Below are positions 16,655-25,404 of a DNA stretch of 35,381 nt, piece by piece. The DNA is from an uncultured Nitratiruptor sp. GTDB lineage: Bacteria > Campylobacterota > Campylobacteria > Campylobacterales > Nitratiruptoraceae. The stretch is taken from contig CAJXMB010000004.1 in NCBI GenBank assembly GCA_913056105.1, positions 1 to 35,381 on the forward strand, read 5' to 3'. The first letter of the stretch is position 1, and the number at the start of each line of letters is the position of its first letter. The translations under genes and the position numbers were made by a program. The notes beneath the pieces are model-generated. The model saw only the letters and a program-made list of their open reading frames with translations, did not search any database and was not told where the DNA came from.

Positions 16655-18370
16655 ATGGAAAAGATTTTACCTCTACTTTTTAAAAAATCTAAAATACCTT
16701 CTGAGATTGTCAACAGGATTTTAAAAAATTATACTCCCAAAAATGAAAAAGAGATAATCAATAGCTTAATTAAACAAAAATTTTTTGCTAAAGAGATTAG
16801 AGTTGGAGATATTAGTATTGAAGAGATTAATGAAGTTTTACCAGATGATTTACAAGAGAAGATTTTAAAAAATTTAGCATCTATTTTAAATATAGAGTAT
16901 ATAGATTTAGACTCAATTGATATTGATTTTAAATTAGCCTCAAAAGTTCCTTTAAATCAATTAAAAAAGATTGAAGCCATTCCAATAAAAGAAGAAGATA
17001 TCCATATTGTTGTTGCATTTAAAGATCCAACTGATATTTATGCAAAAGAGTTTGTCCAAAGATTTTTTCCAAAAAAATTAATCAGACCAGCAATCTCTCC
17101 TAAAAAACAGATTGATAATTTTTTAAATAGACTTGAAGTAAATGAGAGTGTTAAAGATTTAATTAGTGAAATTAGAAAAGAGATTGTAACTGGAGCAATA
17201 AAAGAAGATGGTGACTCAAGTGCTATTTTGAAACTCATCTATATAATATTACAAACAGCAATTTTATCAAAAGGGAGCGATATACATATTGAACCAACGG
17301 AAAAAAACTGTATTGTTAGAACAAGAATTGATGGAATACTGACAGAAAGTTTTATCTTTGATAAAGATATCTACCCTCCTCTATCTTCAAGATTAAAACT
17401 TTTAGCTAATCTTGATATTGCTGAAAAGAGAAAGCCTCAAGATGGAAGATTTTCTGCTACAGTTGGTAAAAAAGAGTATGATTTTAGAATATCAACTCTT
17501 CCGATCTTTAATGGCGAGTCGATTGTAATGAGAATTTTAGATAAAACAAAAGCTATGATTAAACTTGAAGATGCTGGTATGAGTGAATATAACTATAAAA
17601 TATTTACTAAATCACTAAAAACTCCATATGGAATCATTCTTGTAACAGGTCCTACTGGAAGTGGTAAATCTACCACTCTATATGGTGCTTTGAATATGTT
17701 AAGAAGTGTAGAAAAAAAGATTATTACAGTTGAAGACCCTATCGAATACCAGATGAACCTTGTTCAACAATCCCAAGTTCAACCAAAAATAGGCTATACA
17801 TTTGCTTCTGCACTGAGGTCAATTCTAAGACAAGACCCTGATATTATAATGGTTGGAGAAATTAGAGATCAAGAGACACTTAGAATTGCTATTCAAGCAG
17901 CATCAACTGGACACCTTGTTTTATCAACTCTACATACGAATGATGCAATAAGTTCAATCACAAGAATGGCTGATATGGGAATTGAGCCATATCTAATAAG
18001 CGGCTCTCTCATTGCCATAGAGGCTCAAAGATTGGTTAGAAAGATATGTCCATATTGCAAAGAAAAAACAATTCTTTCTCCTAATATTATAGAAGATATA
18101 AAAGAGTATCTACCTAAAGATTATCAGTTTTACAAAGGAAAAGGTTGTAAACATTGTAATATGACTGGATACTTGGGAAGAGAGATGGTATCTGAAGTTT
18201 TATATGTAGATGAAGAGCTATCAAGTATGATTGCAAGGGGAGATAGCAAAGAGAAAATTTATGAGTATGCTAAAGAGCATGGGTTTGTTACAATGTTTCA
18301 AGATGGTATAAATAAAGCATTAAGGGGTGAAACAACAATTGAAGAGGTAATGAGGGTTACAAGAGTATGA
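16655..18370 (+). CDS. gspE: GspE/PulE/PilB-type secretion ATPase, CtsE-like
   Basis: A hexameric motor ATPase for pseudopilus extension. The 571-residue protein has an N-terminal MshEN-like domain (about 50-150), then a PAS-like N2 region (GSDIHIEP at 207-214), Walker A GPTGSGKST (332-340), Asp box ITVEDPIEYQ, Walker B DPDIIMVGEIRD, His box STGHLVLSTLHTNDA and a four-cysteine zinc site (C465, C468, C498, C501). All catalytic elements are intact. SD GAGGA lies 4 nt before ATG 16655. The stop overlaps the gspF start as ATGA. Confidence 0.95.
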   Translation: MEKILPLLFKKSKIPSEIVNRILKNYTPKNEKEIINSLIKQKFFAKEIRVGDISIEEINEVLPDDLQEKILKNLASILNIEYIDLDSIDIDFKLASKVPLNQLKKIEAIPIKEEDIHIVVAFKDPTDIYAKEFVQRFFPKKLIRPAISPKKQIDNFLNRLEVNESVKDLISEIRKEIVTGAIKEDGDSSAILKLIYIILQTAILSKGSDIHIEPTEKNCIVRTRIDGILTESFIFDKDIYPPLSSRLKLLANLDIAEKRKPQDGRFSATVGKKEYDFRISTLPIFNGESIVMRILDKTKAMIKLEDAGMSEYNYKIFTKSLKTPYGIILVTGPTGSGKSTTLYGALNMLRSVEKKIITVEDPIEYQMNLVQQSQVQPKIGYTFASALRSILRQDPDIIMVGEIRDQETLRIAIQAASTGHLVLSTLHTNDAISSITRMADMGIEPYLISGSLIAIEAQRLVRKICPYCKEKTILSPNIIEDIKEYLPKDYQFYKGKGCKHCNMTGYLGREMVSEVLYVDEELSSMIARGDSKEKIYEYAKEHGFVTMFQDGINKALRGETTIEEVMRVTRV

Positions 18371-19611
18371 ACTACTATATAGCAACAGTTCTCTCAAGAG
18401 GAAAAAAAGAGAGTTTTTTATTAAAAGCTGAAAACAAAAAAGAGGCGCTAAATCTTGCAAAAATAAAACATAGTGGAATAATTTTAAAGGTTGAAGAGAC
18501 TAATCCACCTTTAGAAGATAGAATTGAAGAGTTTAAGCAAAAATTTTTAAAATTTATGAAAGAGAAAAAGGTAAAGCAAGACCAACTAATTGCCTCTATT
18601 AGACAACTTGCTGTTATGACAAATGCTGGAATTCCTCTAAATGAGGCTATAAAAGAGATTGCAAACTCTACAGTTGATAAAAATCTATCACAAATTCTTT
18701 CAAAAATGGGAGAAGATATAGATTCTGGACTTAGTCTATCTCAAGCAGCCGAAAATTTTAAATACCAATTAGGTCTGCTTACTATAACAATGTTAAAACT
18801 TGGAGAGCAAACTGGTAATATGCCTGAAGCTCTTTTTAGCTTGGCAAATATTTTAGAGGAAATTAGAGACAATATTGCAAAATTTAAAAAAGCTATTAGA
18901 TATCCACTTATAACACTCTCTGCTATGGCTATAGCTTTTGTAGTTCTTATTATGTATGTTGTTCCAAAGTTTAAGTCAATTTTTGAAAGATTCCACGCCC
19001 AGCTTCCACTTCCAACAAGAATTCTGCTTTGGTTAGAACACGCTTTTTCAACATATGGATTGCAGATTTTAATAGGTTTTATTATAACCATATCAGTAAT
19101 TTTGTACCTTTATAGAAACAATGAAAAATTTAAATACTACACAGATAAATATCTATTAAAAATCTATTTAATAAAAGATATCATATTTTATGCAACACTT
19201 AGTAGATTCTTTTTAGTTTTTAGTGAACTTGTTGCAGCAGGAATTCCAGTAGCAGATGCATTGGATCGCTCTGTCTCTATGATAGATAATAGTTATATTA
19301 AAGAGAGACTCAATTTAGTTAAAACATATGTTGGAAGAGGAACCACTCTAACGGAAGCCTTTGAAGAGACAAAACTTTTTGAAAATATGATTATACAGAT
19401 GATAAAAGCGGGTGAAACAAGTGGACAGCTTGAGGATATGATGGAAAATGTAACAGATTACTATAGAATGAAATTTAACTATATTTTAGATAATCTATCA
19501 TCATTTATTGAGCCAATTCTTTTAACTGTAATTGCGGTTTTAGTAATTCTTTTAGCTCTTGGTATATTTTTACCTATGTGGGATATGGCAAAAGCAGTCA
19601 AAGGGCATTGA
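18367..19611 (+). CDS. gspF: GspF/PilC-type inner-membrane platform protein, CtsF-like
   Basis: A 414-residue polytopic platform protein with two repeated GspF domains. The first is SIRQLAVMTNAGIPLNEAIK (about 77-96) with LTITMLKLGEQTGNMPEAL; the second is LSRFFLVFSELVAAGIPVA with IQMIKAGETSGQLEDMM. There are three membrane segments (about 177-197, 235-255 and 380-405). It couples the GspE motor to the pseudopilus. A short N-terminal beta domain (YYIATVLSRGKKESFLLKA) precedes the repeats. It is the last gene of the operon and runs 14 nt into the convergent uvrD gene. No pilin gene follows. Confidence 0.94.
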   Translation: MNYYIATVLSRGKKESFLLKAENKKEALNLAKIKHSGIILKVEETNPPLEDRIEEFKQKFLKFMKEKKVKQDQLIASIRQLAVMTNAGIPLNEAIKEIANSTVDKNLSQILSKMGEDIDSGLSLSQAAENFKYQLGLLTITMLKLGEQTGNMPEALFSLANILEEIRDNIAKFKKAIRYPLITLSAMAIAFVVLIMYVVPKFKSIFERFHAQLPLPTRILLWLEHAFSTYGLQILIGFIITISVILYLYRNNEKFKYYTDKYLLKIYLIKDIIFYATLSRFFLVFSELVAAGIPVADALDRSVSMIDNSYIKERLNLVKTYVGRGTTLTEAFEETKLFENMIIQMIKAGETSGQLEDMMENVTDYYRMKFNYILDNLSSFIEPILLTVIAVLVILLALGIFLPMWDMAKAVKGH

Positions 19612-21619
19612 TAAGACCAGCTTCAATTAAAAAGCAGGATGGTTTAAAATCTATTTTTTTGTTTCTATCATATTTTGCAAAAGATAGAAAAAGTCTATTT
19701 TTTGCTCTTGTTACTGCAACATAAAAGAGTCTTCTCTCCTCTTCTAAACTTCCCCCTTTTGAGATAAGCTTTCTATTTGGAAATCTACCATCAGCTAAAT
19801 CTATAATATAAACTTCATCAAACTCCAATCCTTTGCTTGCATGAACTGTTAAAAGATTTACACCTCTTCCTTGGCTTATCTCATTTTGACCTAAAACTAA
19901 TGCATTATAAAATCTATTTAAATCCTTATAACTTTTTGATATCTCTTTTAAAAGAAAAACCTTTTTATCTATCCTCTCAATGGCATTTGATTTTAAATTC
20001 TCATCAATTGAGCCATCTTTTAGGATTGCTCTTTTATCTGATAAAGTATTTTTAATATAGCTAAAAAGATTCGAGTTTATAATTTTTTCAATAATTGATG
20101 TTGGATTTGATACCCTTTTTAAATCTTTAAATAGATTATAAAACTCATATAAAAACCAAGCTCCATCTTTTGATAGTTTTGGGTGTTTTAAAAGTGAGCT
20201 TCTTTTAAAATCTTCACTAAAATTTAAATCATTAAATCTACTTTTGCTTCCAATTTGAAAAAAATCATCAAACAGAGCCAATTGATAATTTTTAGCTCTC
20301 TTTTTAAAAGGATTATCTATATCGTTTGGATTTAAAATCCCCTTTTTAAAATTCCCATCCCCTAAAACTACTGCTCCATCATATAGCTCTTTTGCTATTG
20401 AGGGACCAATCCCTTTTGCATACTCAAAAATATGTATAAAGCTCATAACATCTTTTGGATTGATAATAAGCGCAATAATATCTAATATAGCTTTTACCTC
20501 TTTTGTATCAAATAGACTAATTCCACCTCTTCTTTTACACCCTACTCCTATCTCTCTTAAGCTTGCCTCAATACCATCTGCGCTTGAGTTGTTTCTAAAA
20601 ATAACAGCTATATTTTCATAAGGTGTATCAGAAGCTTTTATCCTTCTTGCAATATCTTTATATTGCTCCATAACCTCATTGTAAATAAAAAGTTTTGGTT
20701 TTTCAAACTCATCTTCTCTTACGACTTCTAACTTTTTTGGGTATATTCTTTCATTATTTATAATTACTCTGTTTGCCAAAGAGAGGATATGTTTTGTTGA
20801 CCTATAGTTTTTTGTTAGATTAAAAATCTTTGCATCTTTGTATCTATCTTTAAAGCTTGCTATTATATCAATATTTGCACCATTAAAAGCATAGATACTT
20901 TGGTCATAATCTCCCACACAAAACAAAGATTTTGATTTTAAACTATCAAGCATAGATGATTGAAGATTATTTGTATCTTGATATTCATCTACTAATATCT
21001 CAACAAACTCCCCAACTTCATTTGCACTCTCTTTTGCTTTGATTAAGAGGTCATTAAAACTTACAAATCCATACTCATCTTTTGTCCTCTCATATTCATC
21101 TACTATATCATTATAGATATCGATAAACAGCTCTTGTTCTTCTTTTTCTTTAGCTATCCACTCCCCAAAGCTTATATTTAAAACCCTGTTTTGATAAAGT
21201 GAGTACAAATCATATAGATATGAAGCACTAAATGGCTTTTCTTCAAAAATATAAAAATTTCTCTTTTCATATATGCTTTTAAATAGAGTTTTCAACTCCC
21301 TTGGCTGTTTTAAAACAATATTTTGATTTAATTTTTTTAACCATCTATAGCTTACTGCATGAAAAGTACCTGCCTCTATTTTTGAAACCTTCTCTTTATC
21401 ATAATATCTTGCTACTCTACTTATCATCTCTGCCGCAGCCTTATTTGTAAAAGTTAAAAGCAAAATTTTATCTGCATCAACTCTTTCATCTAAAAGATAA
21501 CCGATTCGTCCAACTATGGTTGAAGTCTTTCCTGTTCCAGCACTTGCAATTATTAGGTTGTGTCCAAGTGGAGCAGTTGCAGCTTTGAATTGCTCTTTAT
21601 TTAATCTTGATAGAGGCAT
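19598..21619 (-). CDS. UvrD/Rep-family ATP-dependent DNA helicase
   Basis: Superfamily 1A 3'-5' DNA helicase, 673 aa. It has a Q motif (LNKEQ), Walker A ASAGTGKTS (25-33), motif Ia LLLTFTNKAAAEM, motif II VDEYQDTNN, motif III FCVGDYDQSIYAFNGAN, motif IV LTKNYRS, motif V LLTVHASKGLEFDEVYI and motif VI RRLFYVAVTRAK. UvrD acts in nucleotide excision and mismatch repair and Rep at blocked forks; the motifs do not separate these. ATG 21619 has AAGGA 8 nt upstream. It is transcribed alone, divergent from valS and tail-overlapping gspF. Confidence 0.93.
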   Translation of the reverse strand: MPLSRLNKEQFKAATAPLGHNLIIASAGTGKTSTIVGRIGYLLDERVDADKILLLTFTNKAAAEMISRVARYYDKEKVSKIEAGTFHAVSYRWLKKLNQNIVLKQPRELKTLFKSIYEKRNFYIFEEKPFSASYLYDLYSLYQNRVLNISFGEWIAKEKEEQELFIDIYNDIVDEYERTKDEYGFVSFNDLLIKAKESANEVGEFVEILVDEYQDTNNLQSSMLDSLKSKSLFCVGDYDQSIYAFNGANIDIIASFKDRYKDAKIFNLTKNYRSTKHILSLANRVIINNERIYPKKLEVVREDEFEKPKLFIYNEVMEQYKDIARRIKASDTPYENIAVIFRNNSSADGIEASLREIGVGCKRRGGISLFDTKEVKAILDIIALIINPKDVMSFIHIFEYAKGIGPSIAKELYDGAVVLGDGNFKKGILNPNDIDNPFKKRAKNYQLALFDDFFQIGSKSRFNDLNFSEDFKRSSLLKHPKLSKDGAWFLYEFYNLFKDLKRVSNPTSIIEKIINSNLFSYIKNTLSDKRAILKDGSIDENLKSNAIERIDKKVFLLKEISKSYKDLNRFYNALVLGQNEISQGRGVNLLTVHASKGLEFDEVYIIDLADGRFPNRKLISKGGSLEEERRLFYVAVTRAKNRLFLSFAKYDRNKKIDFKPSCFLIEAGLINAL

Positions 21620-21647
21620 AAAATTCCTTTAAATTTTTTGAGATGTT

Positions 21648-21656
21648 ATTTTATCT
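21648..21656 (-). promoter_or_regulatory. Possible -10 promoter for the helicase gene
   Basis: The minus strand reads AGATAAAAT, one base from the TGATAAAAT found before rsmD and the DksA-like gene. It lies 28 nt upstream of the helicase ATG. It sits 6 nt from the valS -10, so the two promoters largely share DNA. Confidence 0.4.
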
Positions 21657-21661
21657 ACTTT

Positions 21662-21670
21662 TGATATAAT
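21662..21670 (+). promoter_or_regulatory. Extended -10 promoter for valS
   Basis: TGATATAAT is identical to the yqeY and kdsB promoters. It is followed by a 31-nt leader with AAAGG (21687-21691) before ATG 21702. There is no evident T-box or attenuator structure in this short leader. Confidence 0.7.
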
Positions 21671-21701
21671 TTCGCTAAAAAATAGTAAAGGTTTTTTATA
21701 G

Positions 21702-24335
21702 ATGGGCAGTAATAGATATAATCCAAAAGAGATTGAAAAAAAGTTTTATGAGATTTGGGAAAAAAGAGGTCTATTTGAGATAGATAGCAATAAAGATATT
21801 CAAGAAAAAGATAAAACCTTTTGCATTATGATGCCTCCTCCAAATGTAACTGGACGATTGCATATTGGACACGCTTTAACATTTACCCTTCAAGATATTA
21901 TTGTTAGATACAAAAGAATGGATGGATACAAAACTCTTTGGCAACCTGGAACAGATCATGCTGGAATTGCTACACAAAATGTAGTTGAAAGAGAGCTTTT
22001 AAAAGAGGGGACTACCAAAGAAGAGATAGGAAGAGAAAAATTTTTAGAAAAAGTTTGGAAATGGAAAGAGGAGTATGGCAAAACAATAGTTGAGCAGTTA
22101 AAAACTTTAGGTGTTAGTCCAGCGTGGAGCAGAGAAAGATTTACTATGGATGAAGGACTAAAAAATAGCGTTAGAGAGGCTTTTGTTAAGCTCTATAATG
22201 AGGGTTTGATTGTTAAAGGAAACTATATGGTAAATTGGTGCACTCATGATGGTGCACTAAGTGATATTGAGGTTGAGTATAAAGAAGAGAATGGAAAACT
22301 ATATTTTATGAGATATCCTTTAGTAGATGATAGCGGCTATATTGTAGTTGCTACAACAAGACCTGAGACATATTTTGGTGACAGTGCTGTAATGGTAAAT
22401 CCAGATGATGATAGATATAAAAACTTAATAGGTAAAAAAGTAAGACTTCCGTTGATTGATAGAGAGATTCCAATCATTGCTGATAGTTATGTAGATATGG
22501 AATTTGGAACAGGAGCTGTTAAGGTAACTCCTGCGCATGACCCAAACGACTATGAAGTTGGGAAAAGACATAATTTAGAGTTTATAAAAGTCTTTGATGA
22601 AAAGGGAATTTTAAATGAAAATGCTGGAGAGTTTAAAGGGTTAGAGAGATTAGAGGCAAGAGATAAGATAGTAGAAAAACTTAAAGAAGAGGGTTTTATT
22701 GAAAAAATCGAAGATTACAAACATCAAGTTGGACACTGCTATAGATGCTCAAATGTTGTAGAGCCATACATCTCAAAGCAGTGGTTTGTAAAGGCTGATA
22801 TTGCAAAAGAGGCTATAAAAAAGGTAAATGAGGGTGAAGTTAAATTTTTTCCAAGTCACTGGATAAATAGTTTTAATGCTTGGATGAGAGAACTTAGAGA
22901 TTGGTGCATATCAAGGCAACTTTGGTGGGGACACAGAATTCCAGTTTGGTATTGCAAAGATTGTGGATATGAATGGGCAAGTAAAAAGGAAAAAGAGAGC
23001 AAATGTCCAAAATGCTCCTCAACAAATATATATCAAGACCCTGATGTTTTAGATACTTGGTTTAGCTCTTCTTTGTGGCCATTTTCAACGCTTGGTTGGG
23101 GAAATGGTGATTGGGGAAAAAATGAAAAGTGGTTTGAAAATGATTTAAAAGAGTTTTATCCAAACTCTCTTTTGATTACTGGATTTGATATTTTGTTTTT
23201 TTGGGTAGCAAGAATGATGATGATGGGAGAGCATTTTATGCATGAGCTCCCATTTAAAGATATATATCTTCATGCATTGGTTAGAGATGAGCATGGACAA
23301 AAGATGAGTAAATCAAGAGGAAATGTAATAGACCCCCTTGAGATGATTGAAACATATTCAACTGATGCTCTAAGATTTACTCTTGCAATCTTAGCCGTTC
23401 AAGGAAGAGATATAAAACTAAGCAAAGATAGCTTAGAGCTTTCAAGAAACTTTACAAATAAACTCTATAATGCAGCAAGATTTTTGCAACTAAATCAAAA
23501 AAGTTTTAAAGATTTAGATGAGATTGAGATAAAAACTGATCTTGGAAAATATATCTTAAGTAGGTTTAATAGAGCCATAAAAGAGACAAGAGAGAATTTA
23601 GATAGTTACAGATTCAATGATGCAGCAACAACACTATATAGATTTTTATGGGGAGAGTTTTGCGATTGGGGAATTGAGCTTAGCAAAGCAAACAAAGATG
23701 CAATTAGTGAGCTTGGAGCAATCTATAAAGAGTCTATGAAGCTTTTACACCCATTTATGCCTTTTATTAGTGAATATCTATACCAACTATTAAGCAATCA
23801 AGATTTAGAAAATAGCAAATCAATTATGATAAGTAGATATCCAAAAGTAACCTTTTTTGATGAAGAGATAGAAAAAAGATTCTCGCTTATAATTGAGGCA
23901 ATTGTATCAATTAGGAGAGCAAAAACTTTGGTTGATTTGGCAAATAAAAAGATTCAAAAAGTTTATATTAAATTTGAAAGCAATATCGATAAGAGTGATA
24001 TAGTTCCTTATATTCAAAAATTGGCAAAGGTTGAAAAGGTAGAGTTTACATCTAAAAAGATTGAAAATGCAATAGTTGATGTTAGTGATAATTTAGAGGT
24101 ATTTGTGCCAACTAAAACTATTGATTTAACACCTATTTTAAATAGGCTAAAGAAACAAAAAGCAAAAATCCAAAAAGATTTAGAAAAGGTAGAAAAAATC
24201 CTATCAAACAAAAATTTTATCAAGAATGCTCCAAAAAATGTAATAGAGCAAAATCAAAAACAAAAAGAGGAGCTAAGTGAAAAGCTATCAAAAGTTATAA
24301 AAGAGTTATCAAGTTTGGAGAGTATAGATGGATGA
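21702..24335 (+). CDS. valS: Valyl-tRNA synthetase
   Basis: Class Ia aminoacyl-tRNA synthetase charging tRNA-Val, 877 aa. It has HIGH (54-57, in PPPNVTGRLHIGHALT), a CP1 editing domain (TTRPETYFGDSAVMVNP, GTGAVKVTPAHDPNDYEVG), zinc-binding cysteines (CKDCGYEW and CPKCSSTN), KMSKS in GQKMSKSRGN near residue 533, an anticodon-binding helical region and a C-terminal coiled coil (about 800-877) typical of ValRS. Length and motifs are normal. The 3' end overlaps dut by 8 nt. Confidence 0.97.
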   Translation: MGSNRYNPKEIEKKFYEIWEKRGLFEIDSNKDIQEKDKTFCIMMPPPNVTGRLHIGHALTFTLQDIIVRYKRMDGYKTLWQPGTDHAGIATQNVVERELLKEGTTKEEIGREKFLEKVWKWKEEYGKTIVEQLKTLGVSPAWSRERFTMDEGLKNSVREAFVKLYNEGLIVKGNYMVNWCTHDGALSDIEVEYKEENGKLYFMRYPLVDDSGYIVVATTRPETYFGDSAVMVNPDDDRYKNLIGKKVRLPLIDREIPIIADSYVDMEFGTGAVKVTPAHDPNDYEVGKRHNLEFIKVFDEKGILNENAGEFKGLERLEARDKIVEKLKEEGFIEKIEDYKHQVGHCYRCSNVVEPYISKQWFVKADIAKEAIKKVNEGEVKFFPSHWINSFNAWMRELRDWCISRQLWWGHRIPVWYCKDCGYEWASKKEKESKCPKCSSTNIYQDPDVLDTWFSSSLWPFSTLGWGNGDWGKNEKWFENDLKEFYPNSLLITGFDILFFWVARMMMMGEHFMHELPFKDIYLHALVRDEHGQKMSKSRGNVIDPLEMIETYSTDALRFTLAILAVQGRDIKLSKDSLELSRNFTNKLYNAARFLQLNQKSFKDLDEIEIKTDLGKYILSRFNRAIKETRENLDSYRFNDAATTLYRFLWGEFCDWGIELSKANKDAISELGAIYKESMKLLHPFMPFISEYLYQLLSNQDLENSKSIMISRYPKVTFFDEEIEKRFSLIIEAIVSIRRAKTLVDLANKKIQKVYIKFESNIDKSDIVPYIQKLAKVEKVEFTSKKIENAIVDVSDNLEVFVPTKTIDLTPILNRLKKQKAKIQKDLEKVEKILSNKNFIKNAPKNVIEQNQKQKEELSEKLSKVIKELSSLESIDG

Positions 24336-25014
24336 AAAAATTTTAGAGATGCTCCAACTTCAAAATAGATTAAATTCTGATACAAATGGAGTAAATTGGA
24401 GAGATGGTTTTACAAAAAACGGGAAAAAAATCAATTGGAAAAGATGTATATATATGGAAACAGCTGAATTGATTGACTCTTTTCCTTGGAAGCATTGGAA
24501 AGATATAGACTCCAATATTGATATAGATAATATTAAAATCGAAGTTGTTGATATTTGGCACTTTTTGATGAGCTATCTTTTAGAGTTCCACGACCCTATA
24601 AAATTAACCAATATAATATCAAACTTCATCGATTCAAAAAGCGATATTAAGATTCCACAAAAGTGGCAAAAAGAGGATAATGAAAAGATAGATATTTTTT
24701 TGGATATATTTGAAGAGATGATGGCTCTATCTTTAATAAAGAGTGATGATGAGGTATATCAAGAGAGTCTGTTGGAGCAATTTTTTAAAATTTGCGATAG
24801 TGTGAATTTAAGTTTTAATGAACTTTATAAACTATATATTGGAAAAAATGTATTAAATAAATTTAGACAAGACTTTGGTTATAAAGAGGGAGCTTATAAA
24901 AAGATATGGGATGGCAAAGAGGATAATGTCTGGATGCAAGAGATTTTAGAAAAAGAAAAAGATATAGATTTTGATAGTTTATATAATAGATTAAAAGAGG
25001 TTTATCCAGATTAA
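24328..25014 (+). CDS. dut: Dimeric all-alpha dUTPase
   Basis: A 228-residue dUTP diphosphatase of the dimeric MazG-like superfamily, as in Campylobacter, rather than the trimeric beta form. It hydrolyses dUTP to dUMP, limiting uracil in DNA and feeding dTMP synthesis. Family features are the N-terminal LQLQNRLNSDTNGVNWRDG, the metal-binding YMETAELIDSFPWKHWK and VVDIWHFLMSY, and the C-terminal NKFRQDFGYKEGAYKKIW. The start ATG 24328 lies inside the valS end with GGAG 7 nt upstream. Its stop shares the palindrome TTAA with the stop of the convergent bactofilin gene. Confidence 0.92.
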   Translation: MDEKILEMLQLQNRLNSDTNGVNWRDGFTKNGKKINWKRCIYMETAELIDSFPWKHWKDIDSNIDIDNIKIEVVDIWHFLMSYLLEFHDPIKLTNIISNFIDSKSDIKIPQKWQKEDNEKIDIFLDIFEEMMALSLIKSDDEVYQESLLEQFFKICDSVNLSFNELYKLYIGKNVLNKFRQDFGYKEGAYKKIWDGKEDNVWMQEILEKEKDIDFDSLYNRLKEVYPD

Positions 25015-25403
25015 TCTTTATAAGGGCTCTCTTTTTTATTTTCTAACAACTTTTTACTTTTTGATTTTAAAACCGAGCTTCCTTCAAAAAGACCACCTTT
25101 ATCTATTATTAAATTTTCAACAACTATCTCGCCTCTTAAAACTCCATCTTGTAAAATCTCTATCTCTTCACACTCTGCTTGTCCTATAAATTCTCCATTT
25201 ACAATTAACCGTTTTGCTTTTAGCTCTCCTTTTACAATTCCACCTTTGCCTATACTTACTATATTTGATGAAAATATTTTTCCTTCCCACTCCCCTTCTA
25301 CATGTAGTTTAGCACTTAAACTACTCTCCCCTTTTATCTTTGTTCCACTGCTAATAATTGTTGTAGATTTATCTGCTGAAGTTGAGTGTTTAAAAATTCC
25401 CAT
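25011..25403 (-). CDS. Bactofilin (CcmA-like polymer-forming protein)
   Basis: A 130-residue bactofilin: a central right-handed beta-helix built of short hydrophobic turns (SSGTKIKGESSLSAKLHVEG, KGELKAKRLIVNGEFIGQAE, LIIDKGGLFEGS) with short unstructured ends. Bactofilins polymerise without nucleotide and scaffold cell-wall enzymes; in Helicobacter pylori CcmA partners with M23 peptidases for helical shape. Here it directly follows an M23 peptidase, 1 nt apart, and its SD AAGGA is formed by that gene's last codons. It is the last gene of the long minus operon. A role in cell curvature or width is inferred from this pairing. Confidence 0.93.
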   Translation of the reverse strand: MGIFKHSTSADKSTTIISSGTKIKGESSLSAKLHVEGEWEGKIFSSNIVSIGKGGIVKGELKAKRLIVNGEFIGQAECEEIEILQDGVLRGEIVVENLIIDKGGLFEGSSVLKSKSKKLLENKKESPYKD

Positions 25404-25404
25404 C

